From contig NZ_CP014306.1 in assembly GCF_001557535.2 (NCBI RefSeq), positions 3,038,001-3,102,000 of the forward strand: a stretch of 64,000 nt of DNA, in the 5' to 3' direction. This document shows, in pieces, positions 9,014 to 18,300 of this stretch. A program made the position numbers and the translations under genes. This stretch comes from Burkholderia sp. PAMC 26561. GTDB taxonomy: Bacteria; Pseudomonadota; Gammaproteobacteria; Burkholderiales; Burkholderiaceae. The notes under the pieces are model-generated. The model worked only from the letters and a program-made list of their open reading frames with translations, did not search any database and was not told where the DNA came from. How positions within the stretch are numbered: the stretch's first letter is position 1; each line of letters opens with the position of its first letter.

Positions 9014-9748
9014 ATGGCGTACGAGCTCTATTACTGGGATGGCCTTCAGGGTCGCGGCGAATTCGTTCGGCTCGCACTCGAAGATGCGGGTGCGGACTAC
9101 ATCGATGTGGCGCGCGGCGCCAAGAAAGACGGCCAGGGCACGGGCGCGATGATGAAGATCATCGAAAGCGAGAGCGAACCACATATTCCCTTCGCGCCGC
9201 CCTTTCTCAAAGACGGCGAGCTGATCGTGCCGCAAGTCGCGAACATCCTGTTTTACCTTGGTCCCAAACTCGGCCTTTCGCCCAAGGACGAAAAGCTGCG
9301 TTACGTTGCCAACGGTTTGCAACTGACCATCGCGGACATGGTGGCCGAAGTCCACGATACCCATCACCCGCTCGCCTCCGACCTGTACTACGAGGACCAA
9401 AAGGACGCGGCGAAAACGCGGGCGAAGGATTTTATCGACAACCGGATTCCGAAGTTCATCGGTTACTTCGAGCGTGTGCTCAAGCAGAATCCGCACGGTT
9501 CCAGACACATGGTCGGCGATCAGACCACCTATGTGGATCTGTCGATATTCCAGCTTGTCGAGGGCCTTCACTATGCCTTCCCGCGCGCAACCAGGACATT
9601 CGCAAAGCAATACCCGCACGTGCAAGCGCTCCACGACGCCGTTCTGGATCGCCCAAACATTGCCGCATATGTCGATTCGGAACGCCGGATTCCCTTCAAT
9701 GAATCCGGTATCTTCCGGCATTATCCCGAGCTGGATCAGGATGCCTGA
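9014..9748 (+). CDS. Glutathione S-transferase
   Basis: GST of 244 aa. The thioredoxin-like N-terminal domain starts with YELYYWDGLQGRGEFVRLAL, resembling sigma/alpha-type GSTs, and the glutathione-binding segment is around LIVPQVANILFYLG. An all-helical C-terminal domain follows (VGDQTTYVDLSIFQLVEGL). The start at 9014 (MAYELYY) has GAGGA seven bases upstream; an in-frame ATG at 8999 is an alternative. It precedes an aldo/keto reductase by 52 bp on the same strand, suggesting a shared detoxification role, which is an inference. Confidence 0.88.
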   Translation: MAYELYYWDGLQGRGEFVRLALEDAGADYIDVARGAKKDGQGTGAMMKIIESESEPHIPFAPPFLKDGELIVPQVANILFYLGPKLGLSPKDEKLRYVANGLQLTIADMVAEVHDTHHPLASDLYYEDQKDAAKTRAKDFIDNRIPKFIGYFERVLKQNPHGSRHMVGDQTTYVDLSIFQLVEGLHYAFPRATRTFAKQYPHVQALHDAVLDRPNIAAYVDSERRIPFNESGIFRHYPELDQDA

Positions 9749-9800
9749 GCGCACCTGGACTCGCTCGGCCCTTGAATAACCGTACTCAAAGGAGCATCAG

Positions 9801-10604
9801 ATGGTTGAAACGATTCCCTCATTTGGACTGGGTACTTTTCGTGTGGATGCCGAAAAGACCGTGAACGCAGTCAAGAGCGCGCTGCAGCTCGGCTACCGCC
9901 ATATCGATACCGCGAAGTTCTACAACAACGAAGAGTCCGTCGGCAAAGGCGTGCGCGATTCGGGCATTCCGCGCGAGGACATCTGGGTCACGACGAAGGT
10001 CTGGCACGACCAGTTGCGTAGAGTTGATGTGGTGAAGAGTCTCGTCGATAGCCACAAGAAACTGAACATCGGCACGATCGATCTGGCGCTTGTCCACTGG
10101 CCGTCGCCCGACAGCGTGGTGCCGATCGCGGAAACCATCGCGGGATTCCAGGATGCGCAGAAGCAAGGGCTGATTCGCCATTTCGGCGTGTCGAACTTCA
10201 CCGCACCGCTGCTGGAAGAAGCGCTGAAGGTGCCGGGCGGCGAAGGTATCGTGACGAACCAGTTCGAGATCAGCCCGTTCCTCGCCAACCGCAAACTGGT
10301 CGAAGCGACGCAAAAGCTCGGCGTAAAGGCGACCGCGTACATGCCGCTTGGCGAAAGCCGTGCGCACAAGGATCCGACGCTCAACGAAATCGCGAAGAAG
10401 CATGGCGTGACGGCCGCGCAAGTGACATTCGCGTGGCTGTTGTCGCGCGATATCGTGGTGCTGTCTGCATCGACGAATCCGGAACATCAGCAGGTGAACT
10501 GGGACTCGCAAAAACTCAAGCTCGACGCCGACGACATCAAAAAGATCGATGCCCTCGACGAAGGCGAACGCCACGCCAAGCCGCCTTTCGCGCCCAAGTG
10601 GTGA
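9801..10604 (+). CDS. dkgB: Aldo/keto reductase, DkgB-like
   Basis: NADPH-dependent aldo/keto reductase of 267 aa, closest to 2,5-diketogluconate reductase B. The catalytic tetrad is visible: Asp36 and Tyr41 in HIDTAKFYNNE, Lys66 in TTKVWHD, His99 in LVHWPSP. The family signature GLIRHFGVSNF is also present. An AGGAG lies upstream (GGAGCATCAG before the ATG). A strong terminator follows. A physiological role on diketogluconate or methylglyoxal cannot be decided from sequence; the kgu operon lies 5 kb away. Confidence 0.85.
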   Translation: MVETIPSFGLGTFRVDAEKTVNAVKSALQLGYRHIDTAKFYNNEESVGKGVRDSGIPREDIWVTTKVWHDQLRRVDVVKSLVDSHKKLNIGTIDLALVHWPSPDSVVPIAETIAGFQDAQKQGLIRHFGVSNFTAPLLEEALKVPGGEGIVTNQFEISPFLANRKLVEATQKLGVKATAYMPLGESRAHKDPTLNEIAKKHGVTAAQVTFAWLLSRDIVVLSASTNPEHQQVNWDSQKLKLDADDIKKIDALDEGERHAKPPFAPKW

Positions 10605-10627
10605 AATAGCGGTTGCATGCTGGACAG

Positions 10628-10659
10628 CCCGGTCTTGCGCAGGCACGACCGGGTTTTTT
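10628..10659 (+). terminator. Rho-independent terminator after dkgB
   Basis: Stem CCCGGTC (10628-10634) pairs with GACCGGG (10647-10653), followed by six T residues. It lies 24 bp after the aldo/keto reductase stop. Confidence 0.8.
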
Positions 10660-10760
10660 ATTGCCGCGACACCCGCAGCGCGTGAAGTCCCCGCGCCCGG
10701 TCGCCAGTGATATCCTTGCCCCCGCAAACCTCCGCCTCGACCCGATCACACCCAGCTCAC

Positions 10761-12497
10761 GTGCTTTCATTCCTCCTCAAGCTGCGTACCCGCGCACAGC
10801 GCCGGTTCCGGTTCTCCGAAGCCCATACCATGCTCGTGTGGGCAGTGATCGTCGGCGTGGCCGGGGCGTTTGCGACGGCGGCGTTCCGCAGTGGTATCGA
10901 CGAATTGCAGCGGCTCTTTGGCGGCACGAACGGCAACTTCGTCGAGATGGCCACCCGCCTGCCGTGGCCCGTGCGCGCTACGTTGCCTGCGGCGGGCGGT
11001 TTGATCGCGGGACTGTGTCTTCTGATGGCGCGGCGTAGGCCGACCAGTCAGGCGCATGCGGACTACATGGAAGCAGTGACAATCGGCGATGGCGTCGTGC
11101 CTGTGTCGCAAAGCCTGTGGCGCAGCGTCTCGTCGCTGTTCACCATTGCGAGCGGCGGGTCCATCGGGCGTGAAGGTTCTATGGTGCAACTCGCCGCACT
11201 CTGTTCTTCCCTGATCGGCCGCTGGGTTCACTTCGATCCGCCGCGCCTGCGTTTGCTCGTCGCGTGCGGCGCGGCGGCCGGGATCACATCGGCTTACAAC
11301 GCACCCATTGCCGGCGCGTTTTTCGTGACAGAGATCGTGCTCGGTTCCATCGCGATGGAAAGCTTCGGGCCGATCGTCGTCTCGTCGGTGGTGGCGAACA
11401 TCACGATGCGCGAATTCGCGGGGTATCGGCCGCCTTACGAAATGCCGGTGTTCCCGACAGTGACCGGCGTCGAAGTGCTGCTGTTCGTGCTGCTCGGATT
11501 GATATGCGGCGTGCTGGCGCCGTATTTCCTGCGCCTGCTGTCGGCATCGAAGGAACGCTTCGCGCTCTTGCCCTTGCCGGTGCCCATCCGGCTCGCGCTC
11601 GGCGGTCTGATCGTCGGCGTGATTTCGATCTGGTATCCCGAGGTCTGGGGCAATGGCTACGAAGTCGTCAACTCGATCCTGCATCACGCGTGGACCTGGG
11701 AAGCGCTCGCCGCCGTGCTGCTCTTCAAGATCGTCGCGACCGCAGCGACTGCCGGCTCGGGCGCGGTCGGCGGGATCTTCACGCCGACGCTGTTCGTGGG
11801 CGCGGTCGTCGGTTGCCTGTTCGGACTTGCCGCGCACGCCATCTGGCCGCACTCCACCTCCGCGCCGTTCGCCTACGCCATGGTCGGCATGGGCGCGTTC
11901 CTCGCCGCCGCCACGCACGCGCCGCTGATGGCCATCCTGATGATCTTCGAGATGACGCTGAGCTATCAGGTCATGCTGCCGCTGATGCTCTCGTGCGTGG
12001 TGGCATTTTTTATCGCGCGGGCCTCGGCGCAGACATCGATGTACGAAGTCACCTTGCGCCGCAATCGCGATGAAAAGGAACGCGTGCGCCTCGCTGCCAC
12101 GCAGATGCGCGAACTCGTCAAGCCGGCTGACACGATCGTGCAACTCGATGCCGACGTGAAAGCCATGACGCGCGTGTTCCTCGAGTATCCGGTGAAATAC
12201 CTGTACGTCGTCGATACAGACGGTTTGTTTCGCGGCGTAGTCGCGCTGAAGGACATCACGTCCGACCTGCTCGACGAACGCGATACCGCAGTCAAATCGG
12301 CTGCGGACTATCTGCAACCGCATTTCGATGTGCTGACGCCCAACATGTCGCTTGGCGAAGCATTGCAGCACTTCATGGCATTCCAGGGCGAGCGTCTGCC
12401 GGTCATCGACTGCGCGGCGCGGCCGGTCCTGCTGGGCGTGGTGTACAAGACGTCGCTGCTCGATGCTTACTTCCGCCTCAATCCTGCCTCGCGCTAA
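10761..12497 (+). CDS. clcB: ClcB-like ClC chloride channel/antiporter with CBS domains
   Basis: Inner-membrane ClC-family protein of 578 aa. Selectivity-filter motifs are present: GSGGSIGREGSMVQ style sequence (SGGSIGREG, with the gating glutamate) and GSGAVGGIFTPTLFVGA. Two C-terminal CBS motifs follow (VKPADTIVQLDADVKAMTR and YLQPHFDVLTPNMSLGEAL), probably nucleotide-sensing. A GTG at 10761 (then LSFLLKLRTRAQRRF) is chosen as start because homologues begin there; an in-frame ATG lies 54 bp upstream. Transport of chloride, or chloride/proton exchange, is inferred from the family. Confidence 0.85.
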   Translation: MLSFLLKLRTRAQRRFRFSEAHTMLVWAVIVGVAGAFATAAFRSGIDELQRLFGGTNGNFVEMATRLPWPVRATLPAAGGLIAGLCLLMARRRPTSQAHADYMEAVTIGDGVVPVSQSLWRSVSSLFTIASGGSIGREGSMVQLAALCSSLIGRWVHFDPPRLRLLVACGAAAGITSAYNAPIAGAFFVTEIVLGSIAMESFGPIVVSSVVANITMREFAGYRPPYEMPVFPTVTGVEVLLFVLLGLICGVLAPYFLRLLSASKERFALLPLPVPIRLALGGLIVGVISIWYPEVWGNGYEVVNSILHHAWTWEALAAVLLFKIVATAATAGSGAVGGIFTPTLFVGAVVGCLFGLAAHAIWPHSTSAPFAYAMVGMGAFLAAATHAPLMAILMIFEMTLSYQVMLPLMLSCVVAFFIARASAQTSMYEVTLRRNRDEKERVRLAATQMRELVKPADTIVQLDADVKAMTRVFLEYPVKYLYVVDTDGLFRGVVALKDITSDLLDERDTAVKSAADYLQPHFDVLTPNMSLGEALQHFMAFQGERLPVIDCAARPVLLGVVYKTSLLDAYFRLNPASR

Positions 12498-12679
12498 GTC
12501 AGGACAAACCCGCGTTGAATTTGCGCGCAGCGTGCAAAAACGTGGCGTCCACGGCGGCCAGGAAAAGACGCGCTGCATCTAGAAATCACGCGAAGAACTT
12601 CTTGCCGCGTCCGGCCTCGGCTGGCTTTGCGCTACATGTGAAATCGTCAGTCGATTCGCTAAAGAGTGGCGGCCACTGA

Positions 12680-12696
12680 TTGGCATAACCCTTGCT
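12680..12696 (+). promoter_or_regulatory. Candidate sigma-54 promoter
   Basis: TTGGCATAACCCTTGCT matches the sigma-54 -24/-12 pattern, with GG and GC exactly ten bases apart and a TTGCT -12 element. It would start transcription near 12707, about 55 bases before the secreted-protein gene at 12763. The C-to-T change after TTGGCA weakens it slightly. Confidence 0.45.
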
Positions 12697-12762
12697 CGAG
12701 TCATCGCTGATAATCTTGTACTGCCTTGATCTGATTCGTTTTGTTGTCAGGAGGGTTGGGCG

Positions 12763-13038
12763 ATGAAAACCTCGACGGTGTTATCCATGGCGCTGGTCTC
12801 CGTGTCCTGCTACGCGGCCCCGCTTCACACGGGAGACGGAGCTGCCGACGCCGCGCGGCAAGAGCAGGCGACGCGCGTGGCGCTGGCCCTCCGGGCAAAC
12901 GCAGCGCCAGTCTCGCCGCCCGCGCCCGACATCGCCGCACAGGAAATCGATCACGCGCGCTGGCGCCACGTGCCGTTGCCGAAGTCGCACTCGCCTAGTC
13001 ACGGCATGGTGAGTCAGGTAGTGCAAGCCCGTACATGA
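12763..13038 (+). CDS. Small secreted hypothetical protein
   Basis: 91 aa with a typical Sec signal peptide (MKTSTVLSMALVSVSCYA, likely cut before APLH) and a short Ala/Pro-rich, His-containing mature part. A strong ribosome site GGAGGG lies 7-8 bases before the ATG. No known domain is recognised. It is preceded by a candidate sigma-54 promoter and followed immediately by the DUF2795 gene, with possible stop/start overlap (ATGA at 13035). Confidence 0.65.
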   Translation: MKTSTVLSMALVSVSCYAAPLHTGDGAADAARQEQATRVALALRANAAPVSPPAPDIAAQEIDHARWRHVPLPKSHSPSHGMVSQVVQART

Positions 13039-13061
13039 CTCAACCACAACCCAGGACACAG

Positions 13062-13304
13062 ATGACCGATACACGCATTAGCGAAGGCCTGAACTACGAA
13101 CCTATCAACGATGAAATTGCGCAGGTTCTCCGCGACGTGAAGTTCCCGGCCAACAAGGACGGCATCGTCGATGCAGCACGCGCCGCGGGCGTGAGTAATG
13201 ACGTAATCAGTGTGTTCGACGGCTTACCCGAACAGGACTACGCAAGCGCCGATGCAGTCGAGCAATTGCTCGGCAGTGGCGCAGGCCCGGGAATATCGGC
13301 TTGA
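13062..13304 (+). CDS. DUF2795 domain protein
   Basis: About 80 aa. The segment from NDEIAQVLRDVKFPANKDGIVDAARAAGV to GLPEQDYASADAVEQLL matches the DUF2795 pattern (hydrophobic-x-FPA-K, followed by LP-x-x-x-Y). Function is unknown. The ATG at 13062 has AGGA five bases upstream; the in-frame ATG at 13035 would overlap the preceding stop and give 89 aa. It ends 14 bp from the convergent TetR gene. Confidence 0.75.
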   Translation: MTDTRISEGLNYEPINDEIAQVLRDVKFPANKDGIVDAARAAGVSNDVISVFDGLPEQDYASADAVEQLLGSGAGPGISA

Positions 13305-13318
13305 AATAAAACACCAGT

Positions 13319-13948
13319 TCAGGCGGTCCCGGCCTTTTCAGCCCCAAACACCACCCGGCTGAAGAACTTGGCGAGCACCGACTCGGACATTTCGGCCCCG
13401 CAGCCTTGCGGGTCCGAAGTATAGAAAAACTGCATTCCATCGATCAACGCCGTCAGGCCCAGCGCCAGTTCTTCAGCCGGCATGGGCAACGGCGTTCCCG
13501 CACGCTCCGAAAACGCGACGATGTACGCCGTCGTCATCTGCAACAGTTCCCGGATGAATGCATTGAATTGCGCGCGGAATTTCGCATCGCGGCTTGACTG
13601 CAATTTCGCTTCGACCCAGAGCAAAAAACACTTGTTGTCGCGATAACAGACGCTGTAATACTGCAGGAGGCGCGCTTCCATGTCGGCGCGCGTCGCCTCG
13701 CCCTCGAAGATGGAATGCAGCCGTTTCATGATGACGTCGTGATCACGCTTGAGAAGATCCAGGAACAACGCCGACTTGCTGCCGAAGTTCGAATAAAAAG
13801 CGCCGCGCGTATAACCGGCCGACGCCGCGATGTCCTCGACACTTGCCGCAACAAATCCCTTCTTCATGAATACCGCTTGGGCAGCGTCCATCAAACGCTC
13901 TCTGGTTTGATCGCGGCTTTGTTCCCGGGTCAGGCGAATTCGGTTCAT
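13319..13948 (-). CDS. TetR-family repressor of the adjacent RND pump
   Basis: 209 aa. The N-terminal TetR helix-turn-helix spans about residues 17-63 (AAQAVFMKKGFVAASVEDIAASAGYTRGAFYSNF). The C-terminal ligand domain resembles those of AcrR/BetI-type regulators. It is divergent from the RND efflux operon starting near 14196, with repeated AGATACAG words in the gap. This is the usual layout for a local repressor that responds to pump substrates. The inducer is unknown. Confidence 0.9.
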   Translation of the reverse strand: MNRIRLTREQSRDQTRERLMDAAQAVFMKKGFVAASVEDIAASAGYTRGAFYSNFGSKSALFLDLLKRDHDVIMKRLHSIFEGEATRADMEARLLQYYSVCYRDNKCFLLWVEAKLQSSRDAKFRAQFNAFIRELLQMTTAYIVAFSERAGTPLPMPAEELALGLTALIDGMQFFYTSDPQGCGAEMSESVLAKFFSRVVFGAEKAGTA

Positions 13949-13975
13949 CCGCGAAGTTTATCATCTCAAAAATTT

Positions 13976-14028
13976 AGATACAGAGTCGATTCCAGATACA
14001 GTGTTGTATTAGAATGCAACCCGTATCT
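13976..14028. promoter_or_regulatory. Repeated AGATACAG words, candidate TetR operator
   Basis: AGATACAG occurs at 13976-13983 and 13994-14001, 18 bp apart. The second copy is part of the dyad ATACAGTGTTGTAT (13996-14009), and an inverted GTATCT lies at 14023-14028. The cluster sits 28-80 bp before the TetR start, in the divergent promoter region. Confidence 0.5.
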
Positions 14029-14195
14029 CGGTATCAGCATACTCGAAAGCATGTGGGCATTGGCTTTCGGACGCTTCGATCACCGCAACCAAACCGCTTG
14101 AATCTCATGAAAACGCGCTGCATCAGGCTGAGTCGGTGCTGCGCGTTCACCGTTTTGCGTCGAGGTCATCCGTGATTCTGCAAGTCTGTCGTCGC

Positions 14196-15350
14196 ATGTT
14201 CTCGCTGTTACCGCGGGTTGAACGCCGCACGGTTTCCTTCCGTGCAGCGCTTGTCGGATCTATTGGCGTGGTCGCCGTCGTGACGTTGGCCGCGTGCGGC
14301 AAGAAGGACGCGCCGGCCGTTGTCTTGCGTCCGGTGGTCGCCGTCGCAGCACAGGCCGATACCCGCGCGTCGCAATCGTCGTTGCCCGGAACCATCGAAT
14401 CGCGTTATTCCACGCCGCTGTCGTTTCGTGTCGGCGGGAAGATCATTGAGCGCCGCGTGCGGCTTGGCGACCGGGTGAAAGCCGGTGACGTCGTGGCGCG
14501 CCTCGATCCCGCCGACAACACCAAGAACGCCGCCGCAGCCGCCGCTCAACTCTCCGCGGCGCAGCACCAGTTGACCTACGCCGAGCAGCAGGTCACGCGC
14601 GACCGGGTACAGGCACAGGAAAGCCTGATCTCGCGCGCGCAGCTCGAACAGACCGAAAACGCGTATGCCGCAGCGCTCGCGCAGCGCAATCAGGCGCAAG
14701 CGCAGTCGGCGTTATCGCAGGATCAGTTGAAGTACACCACGCTCATCGCCGACAAAGCCGGCGTCATCACCGCTGAACAGGCCGACACGGGGCAGAACGT
14801 GTCAGCGGGACAAGCCGTCTACAACCTCGCATGGAGCGGCGAGACCGATGTGGTGGCCGATGTGCCGGAGACGGCGCTTGCCTCGCTTGCAGTCGGGCAG
14901 AACGCTACGGTCAGCATCGGCGCGCTTGCCGGCAAGAAATTTGCCGCACGCGTGCGCGAAGTGTCCCCCGCCGCCGATGCACAGAGCCGCACGTACCGCG
15001 TAAGGCTCACGCTCGAAGCGCCCACGCCGGAAGTCCGGCTTGGCATGACCGCCGATGTCGCCTTCGCGCAGAGTACGGCTTCGGCTTCCGGCACCCCGGG
15101 ACAGTCATTCACGCTGCCTTCCACGGCACTGTTTCATGCCGGAAACTTGCCCGCCGTGTGGGTCGTGAAGGCGGACAACGCGCTTGAATTGCGTCGCGTG
15201 GAAGTGTCGCGTTATGGCGAGCGCACCGTGACCGTATCGCAGGGAATCGCGGCGGGCGAGCGCATCGTATGGCAAGGCGTCCATACCGTTTCCGCCGGCG
15301 AAAAGGTTCGCGTGGTCCCGCCCTTGCATCCGGAAGATTTCGCGTCATGA
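14196..15350 (+). CDS. RND efflux periplasmic adaptor, lipoprotein
   Basis: Membrane-fusion protein of about 384 aa. A signal peptide ends in the lipobox LAAC (Cys34 from this start). Next come a barrel-sandwich/lipoyl half (GKIIERRVRLGDRVKAGDVVARLDP), an alpha-helical hairpin rich in Ala and Gln (about residues 100-185), and the beta-barrel and membrane-proximal domains. It bridges the RND pump and the outer-membrane channel. The ATG at 14196 is preferred; an in-frame GTG at 14136 is possible. Its stop overlaps the pump start (ATGA). Confidence 0.88.
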   Translation: MFSLLPRVERRTVSFRAALVGSIGVVAVVTLAACGKKDAPAVVLRPVVAVAAQADTRASQSSLPGTIESRYSTPLSFRVGGKIIERRVRLGDRVKAGDVVARLDPADNTKNAAAAAAQLSAAQHQLTYAEQQVTRDRVQAQESLISRAQLEQTENAYAAALAQRNQAQAQSALSQDQLKYTTLIADKAGVITAEQADTGQNVSAGQAVYNLAWSGETDVVADVPETALASLAVGQNATVSIGALAGKKFAARVREVSPAADAQSRTYRVRLTLEAPTPEVRLGMTADVAFAQSTASASGTPGQSFTLPSTALFHAGNLPAVWVVKADNALELRRVEVSRYGERTVTVSQGIAAGERIVWQGVHTVSAGEKVRVVPPLHPEDFAS

Positions 15351-18300
15351 GCGATCAAGAGGGCAAACAGACGCGCGGCACCTCCGCCGCCGAGGCAGCG
15401 GCGGCTTCCGGCGATTATCGTCACGAAGAAGGCCGCTTCAATCTCTCCGCGTGGGCGTTGCGGCATCAGGCGCTGGTCGTCTTCCTGATCGCCATGGCGA
15501 CGATCTTCGGCGTGCTTGCTTACACGCGGCTCGCACAATCCGAAGATCCGCCGTTCACGTTCCGCGTGATGGTCATCCAGACCTTCTGGCCGGGCGCAAC
15601 CGCGCGCCAGATGCAGGAACAGGTCACCGACAAGATCGCGAAGAAGCTGCAGGAAACGCCATCGACGGACTTCCTGCGCAGCTACTCGCGCCCCGGCGAA
15701 TCGCTTCTGTTCTTCACGATGAAAGACGGCGCACCTGCGAAGGAGGTGCCCGAAGAGTGGTATCAGGTGCGCAAGAAAGTCGGCGATATTGCGTACACGC
15801 TGCCCCCGGGCGTGCAAGGCCCCTACTTCAACGATGAATTCGGCGACGTCTTCACCAACATCTACACGCTGGACGGCGACGGCTTTTCGCCTGCGCAGCT
15901 TCACGATTACGCCGACTCGTTGCGCACGGTCCTGCTGCGCGTGCCGGGCGTCGCGAAGGTCAATTATTTCGGCGATCAGGACGAGCGCGTTTATGTAGAG
16001 ATATCGAATACGCAATTGACCCGGCTTGGCATTTCGCCGCAGCAGATCGCGCAGGCTATCGACGGGCAAAACGCCGTCGCCCCCGCCGGCACCATGAACA
16101 CGCCGAACGACCGCGTATTCGTGCGCCCGAGCGGCCAGATCACCGACATGGCCGCGCTCGCCGACACGCTCATCCGCGTGAACGGCCGCTCGTTCCGCCT
16201 TGGCGACATCGCGGCGATCAAGCGCGGTTATCTCGATCCACCTTCCACGCAAATGCGTTCGGGCGAAAAGCCTGTACTCGGCATCGGCATCACGATGCAG
16301 CCCGGCCAGGACGTCGTGCGTCTGGGCAAGGCGCTCGACGCACAGGTGGCGCAACTGCGCACGCAACTTCCCGCCGGCCTCGTGCTGAACGAAGTGTCGA
16401 GCATGCCGCACGCGGTATCGAAGTCGGTGGACGATTTTCTCGAGGCGGTGGCCGAAGCTGTCGTGATCGTGCTGATCGTGAGTCTCGTGTCGCTGGGTTT
16501 TCGTACCGGCATGGTCGTCGTGATCTCGATTCCGGTCGTGCTCGCGGTGACCGCCCTCTTCATGTATCTCTTCGATATCGGCCTGCACAAGGTCTCTCTG
16601 GGCACGTTGATTCTCGCGCTGGGCCTCCTGGTCGACGACGCGATCATCGCGGTCGAGATGATGGCCGTAAAGCTCGAACAAGGATGGAACCGCTCGCGCG
16701 CCGCGGCTTATGCCTACACGAGCACCGCCTTCCCCATGCTCACCGGCACGCTCGTCACCGTCGGCGGCTTCCTGCCTATCGCGCTTGCAAAATCGAGCAC
16801 GGGTGAATACACGCGCTCGATCTTCGAGGTATCGGCGATCGCGCTCATTGCATCCTGGTTCGCGGCAGTCGTGCTGATTCCGCTGCTTGGCTACAAGCTG
16901 TTGCCCGAACGCAAGCGCGAGGCACATCACGCGCATGATCACGAACACGATATCTACAACACGAAGTTCTATACGCGGCTGCGCGGCTGGCTCGCGTGGT
17001 GTATCGAGCGGCGCTTTGTCGTGCTTGGCATCACGCTCGTGCTGTTTGTCATTGCCATGGCGGGCTTCACGCTCGTGCCGCAACAGTTCTTCCCGAGTTC
17101 GGATCGTTCGGAACTGCTCGTCGATGTCCGGCTGCAGGAAGGCGCCTCGTTCGAAGCTACGTTGCGCGAGACCAGGCGTCTGGAAAAGGTGCTCGAAGGA
17201 CGTCCGGAGATAGATCACATCGTGAACTTCGTCGGCACTGGTGCGCCGCGTTTTTATCTGCCGCTCGACCAGCAATTGCCGCAACCGAACTTTGCGCAGT
17301 TCGTGATCACCGCGAAGTCCGTGGAAGACCGCGAGAAACTCGCAAGCTGGCTGGGACCCGTTTTGCGCGAGAAGTTTTCATCGATAAGAACACGCCTTTC
17401 ACGGCTCGAAAACGGTCCGCCGGTCGGCTATCCCGTGCAGTTTCGCGTGAGCGGCGACGATTTGCCGACCGTGCGCGGCATCGCGGAAAAGGTTTTCGCC
17501 GAAATGCGCGCCGACAGCGGCACGGCCAACGTTCAATACGACTGGGACGAACCATCGGAGCGCTCGGTGCGCTTTCAGATCGACCAGAAGAAAGCGCGTG
17601 AACTCGGCGTCAGTTCGCAAGACGTGTCCAATTTCCTCGCGATGCAATTCACGGGCTACACGGTCACGCAGTATCGGGTGCGCGACAAGCTGATCAGCGT
17701 CGACCTGCGTGCGCCGCAAAGCGAACGCGTCGATCCGGCGAAACTCGCCACGCTTGCCATGCCCACACCGAACGGTCCCGTGCCGCTCGGGACCATTGGG
17801 CATGTGGTGAACGACCTGGAATACGGCGTGATCTGGGAGCGCGATCGACAGCCGACCATCACCGTGCAATCCGATGTCAGCGCGGGTGCGCAAGGCATCG
17901 ACGTGACGCATGCCATCGAGAAAAAACTCGATACGCTGCGCGCGAGCCTGCCGGTCGGTTACAGGATCGAAGTCGGCGGCCCGGTCGAAGAAAGCGGCAA
18001 GGGTCAGGCTTCCATCAACGCGCAAATGCCGATCATGGTGATCGTCGTGCTGACGCTCTTGATGATCCAGTTGCAGAGCTTCGCACGCGTGATGATGGTC
18101 GTGCTGACCGCGCCGCTCGGGCTGATCGGCGTGGTGATCACGCTGCTGCTTTTCAACAAGCCATTCGGTTTTGTCGCGATGCTCGGCGTGATCGCCATGT
18201 TCGGCATCATCATGCGCAATTCGGTGATCCTCGTGGATCAGATCGAGCAGGACATCGCGGCGGGGCATCCGCGTTTCGATGCCATCGTCGGTGCAACCGT

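Noticed and set aside
10767..12578. 600-codon antisense open frame over clcB
   Set aside because: Same GC-driven shadow effect; composition is biased to Arg, Gln and His and no motif is present.
15212..17284. Long open frame antisense to the RND permease (minus strand)
   Set aside because: It mirrors the codon structure of the real gene in high-GC DNA; its translation is Arg/His-rich with no recognisable domain and overlaps a certain gene.
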